A stretch of 35,780 bases of DNA from CAADGU01 sp964581605 (GTDB taxonomy: Bacteria > Chloroflexota > Anaerolineae > Promineifilales > Promineifilaceae). Below are positions 6,878-14,956 of this stretch, in pieces. Both the position numbers and the translations under genes were made by a program. The notes under the pieces were generated by a model, which was not told the DNA's origin, ran no database searches, and saw nothing but the letters and a program-made list of their open reading frames with translations. Within the stretch, counting starts at the first letter, position 1; each line of letters starts with the position of its first letter. The stretch spans positions 1-35,780 of the forward strand of contig CAZOPF010000059.1 in the NCBI GenBank assembly GCA_964581605.1. The letters are read 5' to 3'.

Positions 6878-9800
6878 TTATTGTGTATTTACCGAAGCGT
6901 CATTGACGCGGTATATGCTCGTACCGTCATTGCGGTACACCTCTTCCAGCAGACCGGCGTCGGCCATCTGGTCAAATTTCAGCAAACCCTGCGGGTCATA
7001 CAAGACCCATTCCAACTGCCCCACATAAATGTATTCCACGCCATATTTTTGGATGATGCTCCAGGCTTCAGGGATGCTGGTACTGTTGTAGAGCCGGTGC
7101 ACATCTTGAATGCGCGTGTCAATCATCGTGCCCGGCAGGGCGGCCCGCTGCTGCCGCTGGTGGCCGCTCCAGCCGATGATGTTGGGCAGGCCGGTGTACA
7201 TGGCGACGCGGTTGGTGATGGAGCGGTAGTAGTTGTCGCTGTACCCTTCAGCGATGACGGGCGAGCCGGGCAGATAGCGTTGAATCCACAAAATGGCGTC
7301 ATGGTCAAAGAGCATGGGCACGGTCTGGCCGTTTTCCTGGTAGGTGATGTAGGGCATGAAGTCCATGCCGTTCAGGGTGTGGGGCGCATCTTTGTTCATG
7401 CGGATATCCCATTTGGCGCGGGTGGCCAGGATGGGGTAAAGCGCGGCGGCTGCCACCAATACCGTCAACACGGTTACCCAGACCACTTTGCCGGTTTGGG
7501 CCTGTTTGAGGCGCTGCCAGCCCCACACGGCCGTCACCCCTCCCACCACACTCAGCATCAACCACACCTGCATATATACCTTAAACACGGTGTTCATACG
7601 ACCAATGGTGCCTTCTACCACGAAAAATTCGACGAACAACGTCAGCCCCAGAGCAGATGCAATCAGAATCAGCACAATGCGCCGGGCAGGCGGCAGTTTT
7701 TGGCGCAGACCTAACAGGCCGGCCGCCAGCGTCAGCGTCAGCACCACTGGCGCTACCCAATACTCCATCCGCCACAAAATGAGCAGCAGCAGGACGTAGA
7801 GTACGGCCGTAATCAACAACGGAATCCCCGCCACCTCCATTGCCTGCATCCCCTCATAGGTCCAGCTTTTGGCCCAATCGCGGAACTCAATGAACAGGTA
7901 GCCGATGATGAAAAAGAGGAACAGCCCCCAGACAATCAGGTAGCGGCTGAGGTACGTCTGCGAACCATCCCACACCGCCACCGAATTAAACCCGGCGGCA
8001 AAGTTGTTGCTAAAGGGCAGGTAAAAAATGAACGCCAGTGCCCAGAGCAGGAAAATTTGCATCACGGCCGTGCCCAACATGGGCAGGCTGAATTTGCTCC
8101 CGTGCATCTGATAGCTATAGAAAAAGACGGCCAGCGCGCCAATGACCAGGAAGGTGGGCAAGTCCCAGATGTTGGTGGCCTGGAACACGCCCAGGATGAT
8201 GCCGCCAACGAGCCACTGCACGGCCGTTTCCCACCACGAAGACCTGACAGGTCTCCCAGACCTGTCAGGTCTGGCAGCGAGGGTTGGTTGCAAGGACAGC
8301 GCCACCGCCCAGGCCAGCGCCAGCAGCATCAGCGGCAGGCTGATCATATGGGCGTGCAGGTCGCCATAGAGAAAGGTGAAAAAGGGAAACTCAGTAATCG
8401 GCCCCACTTCGCCATCATTGGCGTTGATAGCGCGGGAGGCCGTCCAGAACCAGTCACCCGGATAAAGCGGGGCGGTCTGCTCCCCTAAAAGATTGACCGC
8501 GCCATCCAGGGTGCGCACGGCCGTGCCCACCAGCGGAATCACCTCTTCATACGTGGCATCCCCGGCCCGGTACCAGGCATTCGTCATCACCCCCACTTCG
8601 GCCAGATTGCCCAACAGCACGGCCAGGGCGGCAGCGATGAGGCCAGCAAAGAGGGCAGAGGAGCGGAGGGGAGAAGGAGCGGAGGAGATTTCCTCTGCTC
8701 CCCTGCTCCCCTGCTCCTCTTCTCCTCTTCTCCTCTTCTCCTCCGCTCCCCAGCCCCTCTTCTCCCCAGCCCCTCTGCGTTGAAATTCCACCAGATCATA
8801 CGCCAGGGCAAATGCGCCCATGCCGGTGAAGCTGTAGAGCATGGGCAGGATCAGGTTATAGGCCAGGGTGGGTATGATGCCCAAGAGTTTGGGCAATACG
8901 CCCACAAAAACGAAGCCGTAGTAGTAATAGTTCAGGTAGCCCCCGGCAAACCAGGGATCATAGGGGGGGAAGGTGGTGGATTTGAGCACGGCCGTGAAAT
9001 AGGTCAGATCCATCGGTTTCTCGCCGCCCCAAATCACGTCCCACAGGTCGGGGTTGCCCAGGCGAATGACAATCGCCAGCAAATACAGCCCCAAAGCAAT
9101 CGCTTCCACAACCAGGATATATCTAACATTCTGGCGCACCCAATTGGTCAGTTCAGTGCGGCGGCGCAGGAAAATGAGCAGGCTGGCGCAGCCTAATAGC
9201 AAAAGACCCAGCGCAAGCGTCTCGGCCGTATTGGGCAAAATATGATAACTCGCCAGTAGCCAGCCAAAGTAGGAGACGAGCAGCATCCCCAGGACACGAG
9301 AAAAAAGGTAGCCTTTGGAGGGCAGGCCACGCAGGACAACGGCCGTAACCGGAAACGCCAGCCACCCCATCAACACCACCGCCAGCCACCAGACCACCGC
9401 CGCCAATGTCGGGTTCTGGTTTAAGATGCTGTCTAGATTAAAAATGTCGCTAAATGTGCCGTTGGCCCGCTGCACGGCCAGGGCGGCCGGGCTGAGAAAG
9501 AGGGCGTTGGGCGTGCGCGTGGCCTGGCCTGGCGTCTGGAATAGCTGCTGCGTCAGGTCAACCGCACCCAACAACTGCACCACTTTGTCCCGGTCATAGT
9601 CGGCCGTTTTTTGGAAAATCCAGACGGGTGGATGGTCATAGACGCTGAATGCTTCTTCGGCGGCCAGGTCGCCGGGCGGCGGCCAGCCCACGTCCGGCGG
9701 TGCGCCCCAACTGACCTTGCCGGCCGTATCGCTGATGTACAACGGGCCGATCTGCAAATTGGCGTGTTCCTGATGTACCAGTTCAAAACCCAGTTCGCCG

Positions 9801-12055
9801 GTGAACAGCGCTTCGTAGTAACGGATCATCAACGGGTAGGTGAGCGGCAGGCGAGGCAAATGCCAGGCGGCACGCTGGCTGCTGAGAACGACGTAATCGG
9901 CTTCATCGAGCCAGGCGATCAGTTCATCCCGTTTGATCATGTCATCGGGGTTGGTGACAGGGCGCTGGCTGTTTTGCACTTCAGTGTAGTAGCTGCCAAA
10001 GGGGTAACGGCGCGAAGCCGCTTCGGTTTCGCCGTCTACCGGCACCGGCAGCAAATCATCCCAATGTTCGGTGAGGAAACGGCTGGTATCGGCCGTCACA
10101 CGGCCGTTGGATAACATTTGCACTTCCAATTGCTGCGGCGTCTCGGCGGTGATGGGTGTATCTGGCAGGTCAAGCAGGGCCGGGCCGCGTTTGCCAGTGA
10201 CGGTTACATCGGTGGTGATGCTTCCGCCGCCGACGGTGGGCAGGTGGGCGGAAAAGGTATGTGTTTGCGGATTGCCGTCGTCCAGTTCGGGGGGCAGTTG
10301 CAAATAGTTGAAGCGCACGGCCGTGACCGTGCCATCTTCCGGCAGCGTAAAACCGAGAAACAGGGTGGGGCCGCCGGACACAAATTCAAACCATTTCAAG
10401 GGCAGATGTAGCTCTTGTTCGCCGGCGGCCGTTTGGTAAAGCAGCGTCGCGCCGGTGGGGATATGGTCAAACATCCAGGGCGAAGCGGCTACGCGGGTAA
10501 CGGGCTGTTGGTAAATTTGCAGGAAGGCGTTGGCCCATAGGAAACTGGGCACAACCGTCAGCAAAATCAGCCCGGCGGCCAGCGCCCGCCGGAAAAATTG
10601 GCCCCGGTCATGGTCACGCTGGGCGGCCAGTTGCCAGATGGTCAGCAGCGCCCAGGCGCCCAACAGGAAAAGGGTAGGGTAGAGGGGCAAAAAGTAGCGA
10701 ATGGATTTGACCCAGCGAGTGCCCATGAACAGGAAATACATGCCCGTCCACACCACCGGAATGGCATGAACCACCCAATCCGGCCGGCCGCGCAAAATGC
10801 GCCACAACGCCCAAAAGAAACCCACCCAACTGACAATGGCGGCCGTCATACCCATGCCATACAACACCATGTTCGTGAGCGGGAAAAGGAGGGGGGCGCG
10901 GTCTGTCCATTGCAGCGCGGGCGGGAAGGAGGCGTCTGGTTCTTGCAGCCGCTGAATTTCGGCCATGTTGTTGCGCCAGGTTGGGTTGAAACCAAATAGG
11001 GACCCCAACGCCACCCGCAGCGCGTCTGGCTCCTGCCCCGTTTCGGTCAGGATTTGCTGGCGGATGATGGTGGCATCGGCGAAAGCATAGGGCATGGCCA
11101 GGCGGAAGGTGAGGATGGAGAGAACGGCCGCCAGCAAAACGCCCAAAATGACGCGCTGGGTGTCGGCACGGCCGCGTTCCGTTTTGAGCAGGCTATCCCA
11201 ACTGTGGCCGCGCTGCACCAGCCAGATGGCGGCGGCGACGTTGACTATGAGGGCCAGGGGGGCGATGTTGATGCGGGAAGCGGCGGCCAGCCCGAAGAAG
11301 AGGCCAAAGAGGGCGTACCAATGCAGCCGAGGTGTGGCTCTTTGGTCACCGAGACTGGCGGCGCGCACGGCCGTGTACAGCGCCACCGTCGTCAGGGCAG
11401 CGGCCCAATTGTCCATGGTGAAAAAGTGGGACTGCTGGATGGGCATGACGGCCAGCGCCAGCAGCAGCGCCGCCAGCACACCCGCTTTCCAGCCATACAA
11501 CCGCCGCCCGATGAGGAAGGTAAAAAAGATAGAGATTAAATCTACCAGCCCGGAGAGGAAACGGCCGAGCAAATGCACCCCATCATACGCTGTAAAAACG
11601 TAAGGGCAGGGGGGTGGTTCGGCGGGGTTGTTTTGCGCCAGGGTGGTGCAGGCGCGGGTAATCAGTTCCGCCGCATAGCGGGTGACGGTCATGGGGAAGT
11701 TGCCGTAGACGTAAAAGCCCTGCCCCTGATTATATGGGTTCAAGGTGGATTCAGAGGTACGTAAGTAACTGGCAATGGAAGGGACGGGCTGAAGCTGCGT
11801 GGCGACAATGGTTAAGAAGCGTTCATCGGGGTGCAGGTGATAATTGCCGTCCCAATTGAGGCCGGTAAAACGGAAGTAAGCGCCCATAAGCAGCACCAGC
11901 AGGGCAAGGAGGATGGCTACGCTTTCCCAATTGAAGGAACGCGGTGTGGGTTGGGGGGGAGGTGTTGGGTTTTCGAGGGGTGGCGGGGGAGGGGCTACGG
12001 CCGTGTCCTCCCCTGCTTCTTGCTCTTCCGTCATGCGCTCGGCGTCCGTTGTCAT
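6878..12055 (-). CDS. Giant fusion: GT39-like transferase plus YYY/DUF2298 membrane domain
   Basis: A 1,725-residue polytopic protein. Residues 21-38 are Pro-rich and cytoplasmic. TM1 is at about 45-62, followed by the GT-C loop NYHLHPDERF (71-80), whose acidic pair marks a PMT-type transferase. An extracytoplasmic part (about 540-860) includes FSVYDHPPVWIFQK, a typical end of such transferases. A second half begins near 880 and repeats the YYY landmarks: GEKPMDLTYF, YLNYYYYGF (about 1038-1048) and FLYGDLHAHMISLP (about 1230-1243). It therefore joins in one chain what the next two genes encode separately. Residues about 1092-1138 are a low-complexity insertion, and 1261-1272 are encoded by a perfect palindrome (8241-8271). 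The ATG at 12055 has no obvious ribosome site; residue 8 is an alternative Met. Probable role: polyprenyl-linked sugar transfer at the membrane. Substrate unknown. Confidence 0.87.
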   Translation of the reverse strand: MTTDAERMTEEQEAGEDTAVAPPPPPLENPTPPPQPTPRSFNWESVAILLALLVLLMGAYFRFTGLNWDGNYHLHPDERFLTIVATQLQPVPSIASYLRTSESTLNPYNQGQGFYVYGNFPMTVTRYAAELITRACTTLAQNNPAEPPPCPYVFTAYDGVHLLGRFLSGLVDLISIFFTFLIGRRLYGWKAGVLAALLLALAVMPIQQSHFFTMDNWAAALTTVALYTAVRAASLGDQRATPRLHWYALFGLFFGLAAASRINIAPLALIVNVAAAIWLVQRGHSWDSLLKTERGRADTQRVILGVLLAAVLSILTFRLAMPYAFADATIIRQQILTETGQEPDALRVALGSLFGFNPTWRNNMAEIQRLQEPDASFPPALQWTDRAPLLFPLTNMVLYGMGMTAAIVSWVGFFWALWRILRGRPDWVVHAIPVVWTGMYFLFMGTRWVKSIRYFLPLYPTLFLLGAWALLTIWQLAAQRDHDRGQFFRRALAAGLILLTVVPSFLWANAFLQIYQQPVTRVAASPWMFDHIPTGATLLYQTAAGEQELHLPLKWFEFVSGGPTLFLGFTLPEDGTVTAVRFNYLQLPPELDDGNPQTHTFSAHLPTVGGGSITTDVTVTGKRGPALLDLPDTPITAETPQQLEVQMLSNGRVTADTSRFLTEHWDDLLPVPVDGETEAASRRYPFGSYYTEVQNSQRPVTNPDDMIKRDELIAWLDEADYVVLSSQRAAWHLPRLPLTYPLMIRYYEALFTGELGFELVHQEHANLQIGPLYISDTAGKVSWGAPPDVGWPPPGDLAAEEAFSVYDHPPVWIFQKTADYDRDKVVQLLGAVDLTQQLFQTPGQATRTPNALFLSPAALAVQRANGTFSDIFNLDSILNQNPTLAAVVWWLAVVLMGWLAFPVTAVVLRGLPSKGYLFSRVLGMLLVSYFGWLLASYHILPNTAETLALGLLLLGCASLLIFLRRRTELTNWVRQNVRYILVVEAIALGLYLLAIVIRLGNPDLWDVIWGGEKPMDLTYFTAVLKSTTFPPYDPWFAGGYLNYYYYGFVFVGVLPKLLGIIPTLAYNLILPMLYSFTGMGAFALAYDLVEFQRRGAGEKRGWGAEEKRRRGEEEQGSRGAEEISSAPSPLRSSALFAGLIAAALAVLLGNLAEVGVMTNAWYRAGDATYEEVIPLVGTAVRTLDGAVNLLGEQTAPLYPGDWFWTASRAINANDGEVGPITEFPFFTFLYGDLHAHMISLPLMLLALAWAVALSLQPTLAARPDRSGRPVRSSWWETAVQWLVGGIILGVFQATNIWDLPTFLVIGALAVFFYSYQMHGSKFSLPMLGTAVMQIFLLWALAFIFYLPFSNNFAAGFNSVAVWDGSQTYLSRYLIVWGLFLFFIIGYLFIEFRDWAKSWTYEGMQAMEVAGIPLLITAVLYVLLLLILWRMEYWVAPVVLTLTLAAGLLGLRQKLPPARRIVLILIASALGLTLFVEFFVVEGTIGRMNTVFKVYMQVWLMLSVVGGVTAVWGWQRLKQAQTGKVVWVTVLTVLVAAAALYPILATRAKWDIRMNKDAPHTLNGMDFMPYITYQENGQTVPMLFDHDAILWIQRYLPGSPVIAEGYSDNYYRSITNRVAMYTGLPNIIGWSGHQRQQRAALPGTMIDTRIQDVHRLYNSTSIPEAWSIIQKYGVEYIYVGQLEWVLYDPQGLLKFDQMADAGLLEEVYRNDGTSIYRVNDASVNTQ
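8241..8271. repeat. Perfect 14-bp-arm palindrome inside the fusion gene
   Basis: GACCTGACAGGTCT (8241-8254), loop CCC, then AGACCTGTCAGGTC (8258-8271). It lies inside an open reading frame and is read as a short Arg/Pro-rich loop (around PDRSGRPVRSS) between membrane spans, without breaking the frame. Length, perfect symmetry and placement point to a mobile REP-like palindrome tolerated in a loop. Confidence 0.85.
8651..8778. repeat. Long purine/pyrimidine hairpin element, in frame within the fusion gene
   Basis: A purine-rich arm (8651-8689), then a pyrimidine-rich arm (8690-8778) of repeated CTGCTCCCC and TCTCCTCT units, capable of folding back or forming a triplex. It encodes a charged low-complexity linker (residues about 1092-1138) ending GAEEISSAPSPLRSSAL. 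The related element at 3981-4069 encodes a similar ending. The repeated TCTCCTCT units suggest slippage. Confidence 0.7.
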
Positions 12056-12057
12056 TG

Positions 12058-12100
12058 CGTAATCCGTAAACCGTAATCCGTGAACCGATTACGGATTACC
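12058..12100. repeat. Intergenic 'GTAATCCGT' direct and inverted repeats
   Basis: GTAATCCGT occurs at 12059-12067 and 12073-12081, and its complement ACGGATTAC at 12091-12099, giving a 9-bp stem with a 9-base loop. It lies just upstream of the fusion gene start (12055). A related sequence (ACGGATTACCG...ACGGATAACCG) lies at about 26951-26970, upstream of another gene. A run of T follows at 12103-12108 on the plus strand, away from the local direction of transcription. It may be a regulatory site or a dispersed repeat. Apart from this and the 12150-12170 hairpin I see nothing in 12056-12273. Confidence 0.55.
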
Positions 12101-12149
12101 ATTTTTTATACACAGCCTGGCTGATGGCTGCCTCAGTCAGTTAGCAGTA

Positions 12150-12170
12150 CAACTTCTTCTAAAGAAGCTG
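12150..12170. repeat. Small intergenic hairpin of the AACTTCTT type
   Basis: CAACTTCTT, three bases, then AAGAAGCTG: a 9-bp stem with one mismatch. It is related in sequence and form to the hairpins at 30193-30228 and, more loosely, 22882-22902. It lies downstream of the 12274-12867 gene (leftward) and could help end that transcript, although no T-run follows in that direction. Confidence 0.45.
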
Positions 12171-12273
12171 CCCTTCTTGATTTACTAACGCGCTTCACAT
12201 AAAGCGCAAACAGCGGGGATTGTAGCCAAACGGTGGGGGAATTCCAAACAATGTAAGGTGATGCTAAAACCAG

Positions 12274-12867
12274 TCAGTTGCGCCAGAAACCAAGGGGATA
12301 TTTATGCCAGAGGTAGTAGGTAGCGGCCGCCCAGCCGAGAGCGGAGCATACTACAAAAGTAACGGCCGTAATCATTTCTGAATTGATGCCTACCAACCCC
12401 CATACGGCCGCAAACAAAACACTCAGGGCCATTCCAATAAGTCCCAGGAGAATCCCAACGACGGCGCCCAACGCCACTGCTCCCATCAACCGGCCCTGTT
12501 GGTGTTGTTTTGCCTGTAAACAGGCCCGCAGACCATTGGGCAGCTTATCTAGTTCCACAGCAGGATCAATTTGAAACCGTTGAATCAGATCATAAGTTTG
12601 TGAGCGGCGTGGAGCATGATGAATGCTCGTGAGCAAGAGATAAAGTTCCCCCTGATGCAATAATACATAATTGCTCAATGCCGGATTGGCACTAACGGTT
12701 TCTTCGATCTGGCGGCGTAAAGATGGCTGCAATATCCGTACAACATGCCGTTGCTCCAAAAGCAAGTCAATGTTGATCTGGTTTGCCGGAGAATTTTGAT
12801 TGGGAAATCTCTGATCTATCATGGCACCTGGTTTAACCGATACACTATTGATAACAGCTTCGTACAA
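12274..12867 (-). CDS. Hypothetical protein with two C-terminal membrane segments
   Basis: 197 residues, not recognised. Residues 1-125 are soluble; the part around 60-110 (NPALSNYVLLHQGELYLLL to LDKLPNGLRACL) looks like a compact domain. Two hydrophobic spans follow: about 127-157 (Gly/Ala/Leu-rich) and 164-186, leaving a short basic tail. Such a layout places the soluble domain on one side of the inner membrane as a tail-anchored hairpin. ATG 12867 and ATG 12822 are both possible starts; neither has a convincing ribosome site. It lies 64 bases after the ABC-F gene in the same direction and may be the last member of that operon. No function is proposed. Confidence 0.7.
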   Translation of the reverse strand: MYEAVINSVSVKPGAMIDQRFPNQNSPANQINIDLLLEQRHVVRILQPSLRRQIEETVSANPALSNYVLLHQGELYLLLTSIHHAPRRSQTYDLIQRFQIDPAVELDKLPNGLRACLQAKQHQQGRLMGAVALGAVVGILLGLIGMALSVLFAAVWGLVGINSEMITAVTFVVCSALGWAAATYYLWHKYPLGFWRN

Positions 12868-12931
12868 TGTGGATTATTCAATACGATAGCGAAAGGGTCA
12901 ACGGGACTATTGTGCCAAACTATCAAATGTC

Positions 12932-14956
12932 CTATGCCAGAAGATCATCCAAAACGGCCATCAGTCGTTCCAGTTCTGCCTGGGCTGTGGCAATCTCCTG
13001 TGCTAACCGTTCCGAGCCTTCCACAGCGGCAAGGGTTCCGGATGTCGGGTCCGTCAATTGGGATAACCAGCCCTCTGTTTCTTCAATTTGTTCCTGCACC
13101 TCCCGCAGTTGCCGTGCCCGCTGGCGGCGCTCCTGCTTGTTCAGGTACGGCCGTTGCTCATTCTTTACTTCTGCAATCCACTCTGCCGAAGGTGATGGTG
13201 CCACCTTTTCAGGGCCGGGCAAGGTCACTTTGGCGGAGGTTGGCATGGTTTTGGGGCCAGCCCGTTCTGCCAGAAATGCCTGGTAAGAGCCGTCAAAGAG
13301 ATGCAAGCGGCCGTCGCGCAATTCCCAAATTTGCGTCGCCAGCCGATTAACCAGGTACCGATCATGCGACACCAAAATGATTGCCCCTTCAAACTGCTCC
13401 AACACCATTTGTAGCACCTCTTGTGAGGGAATATCCAGATGGTTCGTTGGTTCATCCAGCAGCAAAAAGTTTGACCCAACCAGGGCCAGCAAGGCAAGCG
13501 CCAGGCGACCCCGTTCACCACCGCTCAGATCACGCACCTGCTTAAACACATCATCCCCCCGAAACAGATAGGGAGCCAGAAATTGGCGGGCAGCTTCGGC
13601 CGTCATGGGGCGGTGCGCGATGACCTCATCAATTACCCGCCGATGGAGTTGAAGCTGCTCATGCCCCTGGGCAAAATAGCCACGAATCAAGCCATCGCCG
13701 AAGCGTAATTTGCCACGCAATGGCTCAATCTCTCCCATTAACGTGCGCAAAAATGTGCTTTTCCCACTGCCATTTGGGCCAATGAGCGCGGCGCATTCCA
13801 GCCGTTCAAGGTGGAGGTCATCGCTGGTGAACAGGGGCAAACCAGGGTAGCCGATTTCTAACCGCTTGCTGCGCAGCACGAAACGGCCGCTGCGCTGTTC
13901 TGGCTTCAGGCGAATGTGAAGCTGTGGTTGGCGTGGGGTGGGTGGGGGTAATTCTTTCAGGCGCTGGGCCGCTTCATTGACCGTAAAAGCGCGGACGCGT
14001 TCTCCGATGTGAAGCCAGCTTTGGCCGGGAACGGCCCCAAACGTTTCCAGCAAAACAATATCGCGTGTCAATCGTTTCAGTTTGCCTTTGGCAATATCCG
14101 TTTTGCCGCCGGCGATATTTTTGCGTACAAAATCAAGTTCGGTGGTCAACCGTGCCTTTTCCGCCTCGAACTGTTCGGCCGTATGTGCCCAGGCACGCTC
14201 ACGCTGTTCGACATATTGCGTGTAGCTGCCTTTGTAGATGTGCAATTGCTCCGGGGTTAGTTCCCAAATGTGTGTTGCCACCCGATCCAGGAAGTAGCGA
14301 TCATGGCTGACAATGAGGAGGGCGCCGGGCCATTGCCGCAGGGTGTTTTCCAGCCATTCAACGGCCGTCACATCCAAATGATTGGTTGGTTCATCCAGGA
14401 TGAGCAGGGTGGGCTGTTCCAAGAGCAACCGCCCTAACAAGACGCGCGTTTTTTGGCCGCCACTCAGATGATTGAGGGGGGTTTGCCAGCTTTCTGGGGA
14501 GAAGCCCATTCCCAACAGGACCCGCTTGATCTCATGTTGGTATTGATAACCGCCGCCGATGTCATATGCTTCCTGAAGACGGCCGTACTCCTCTAAAACA
14601 GCGACAGACGTATCACCAGCCGTCATCTGCGCCTCAAGATTGCGCATAGCCAGTTCGTATCCAACCAACACAGAGAAAACAGTAAGCATTTCCTGGTAAA
14701 TTGTATTACCCTGCCCGGCAAAGGTCAGCACAGCTTCTTGCTGCAAATACCCAACCGTCAGTTCAGGGGCGTAATGAATTTGACCAGCCCGTGCTTCTTG
14801 CTGCCCGGCCAAAATTTGCAGCAGGGTACTCTTGCCGCAGCCATTTGGCCCAACCAGGCCAACGCGCTCCCTCGCTGATAAACGCAAATGGATATTTTCA
14901 AAGATGTCATTAGCGCCAAATGCGTGCGCTAACCCTTTTGCTTCGAGAAGAATCAT
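12932..14956 (-). CDS. ABC-F family ATPase (ribosome-associated type)
   Basis: 674 residues with two ABC cassettes and no membrane segments, the layout of ABC-F proteins, which bind the ribosomal E site and help stalled or antibiotic-blocked ribosomes. Cassette 1: Walker A GPNGCGKST (36-44), signature LSGGQKTR, Walker B LLILDEPTNHLD. Cassette 2: GPNGSGKST, LSGGERGR, FLLLDEPTNHLD. Between them lies a charged helical linker of the P-site tRNA interaction type. The last ~75 residues form a coiled coil (from about NKQERRQRARQLREVQEQIE) as in Uup-type members. Its ATG overlaps the kinase stop codon (ATGA at 14956-14953), implying translational coupling. Whether it is a housekeeping translation factor or gives drug tolerance cannot be told. 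Confidence 0.93.
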   Translation of the reverse strand: MILLEAKGLAHAFGANDIFENIHLRLSARERVGLVGPNGCGKSTLLQILAGQQEARAGQIHYAPELTVGYLQQEAVLTFAGQGNTIYQEMLTVFSVLVGYELAMRNLEAQMTAGDTSVAVLEEYGRLQEAYDIGGGYQYQHEIKRVLLGMGFSPESWQTPLNHLSGGQKTRVLLGRLLLEQPTLLILDEPTNHLDVTAVEWLENTLRQWPGALLIVSHDRYFLDRVATHIWELTPEQLHIYKGSYTQYVEQRERAWAHTAEQFEAEKARLTTELDFVRKNIAGGKTDIAKGKLKRLTRDIVLLETFGAVPGQSWLHIGERVRAFTVNEAAQRLKELPPPTPRQPQLHIRLKPEQRSGRFVLRSKRLEIGYPGLPLFTSDDLHLERLECAALIGPNGSGKSTFLRTLMGEIEPLRGKLRFGDGLIRGYFAQGHEQLQLHRRVIDEVIAHRPMTAEAARQFLAPYLFRGDDVFKQVRDLSGGERGRLALALLALVGSNFLLLDEPTNHLDIPSQEVLQMVLEQFEGAIILVSHDRYLVNRLATQIWELRDGRLHLFDGSYQAFLAERAGPKTMPTSAKVTLPGPEKVAPSPSAEWIAEVKNEQRPYLNKQERRQRARQLREVQEQIEETEGWLSQLTDPTSGTLAAVEGSERLAQEIATAQAELERLMAVLDDLLA

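Noticed and set aside
8651..8778. Frameshift or pseudogene at the low-complexity region of the fusion gene
   Set aside because: The frame stays open and the YYY motifs continue normally on the far side.
11054..11603. Long plus-strand open frames opposite the fusion gene, and similar ones opposite other large genes
   Set aside because: They have no recognisable domains, repetitive composition mirroring the sense gene, and no ribosome sites; they are by-products of GC-rich coding DNA.
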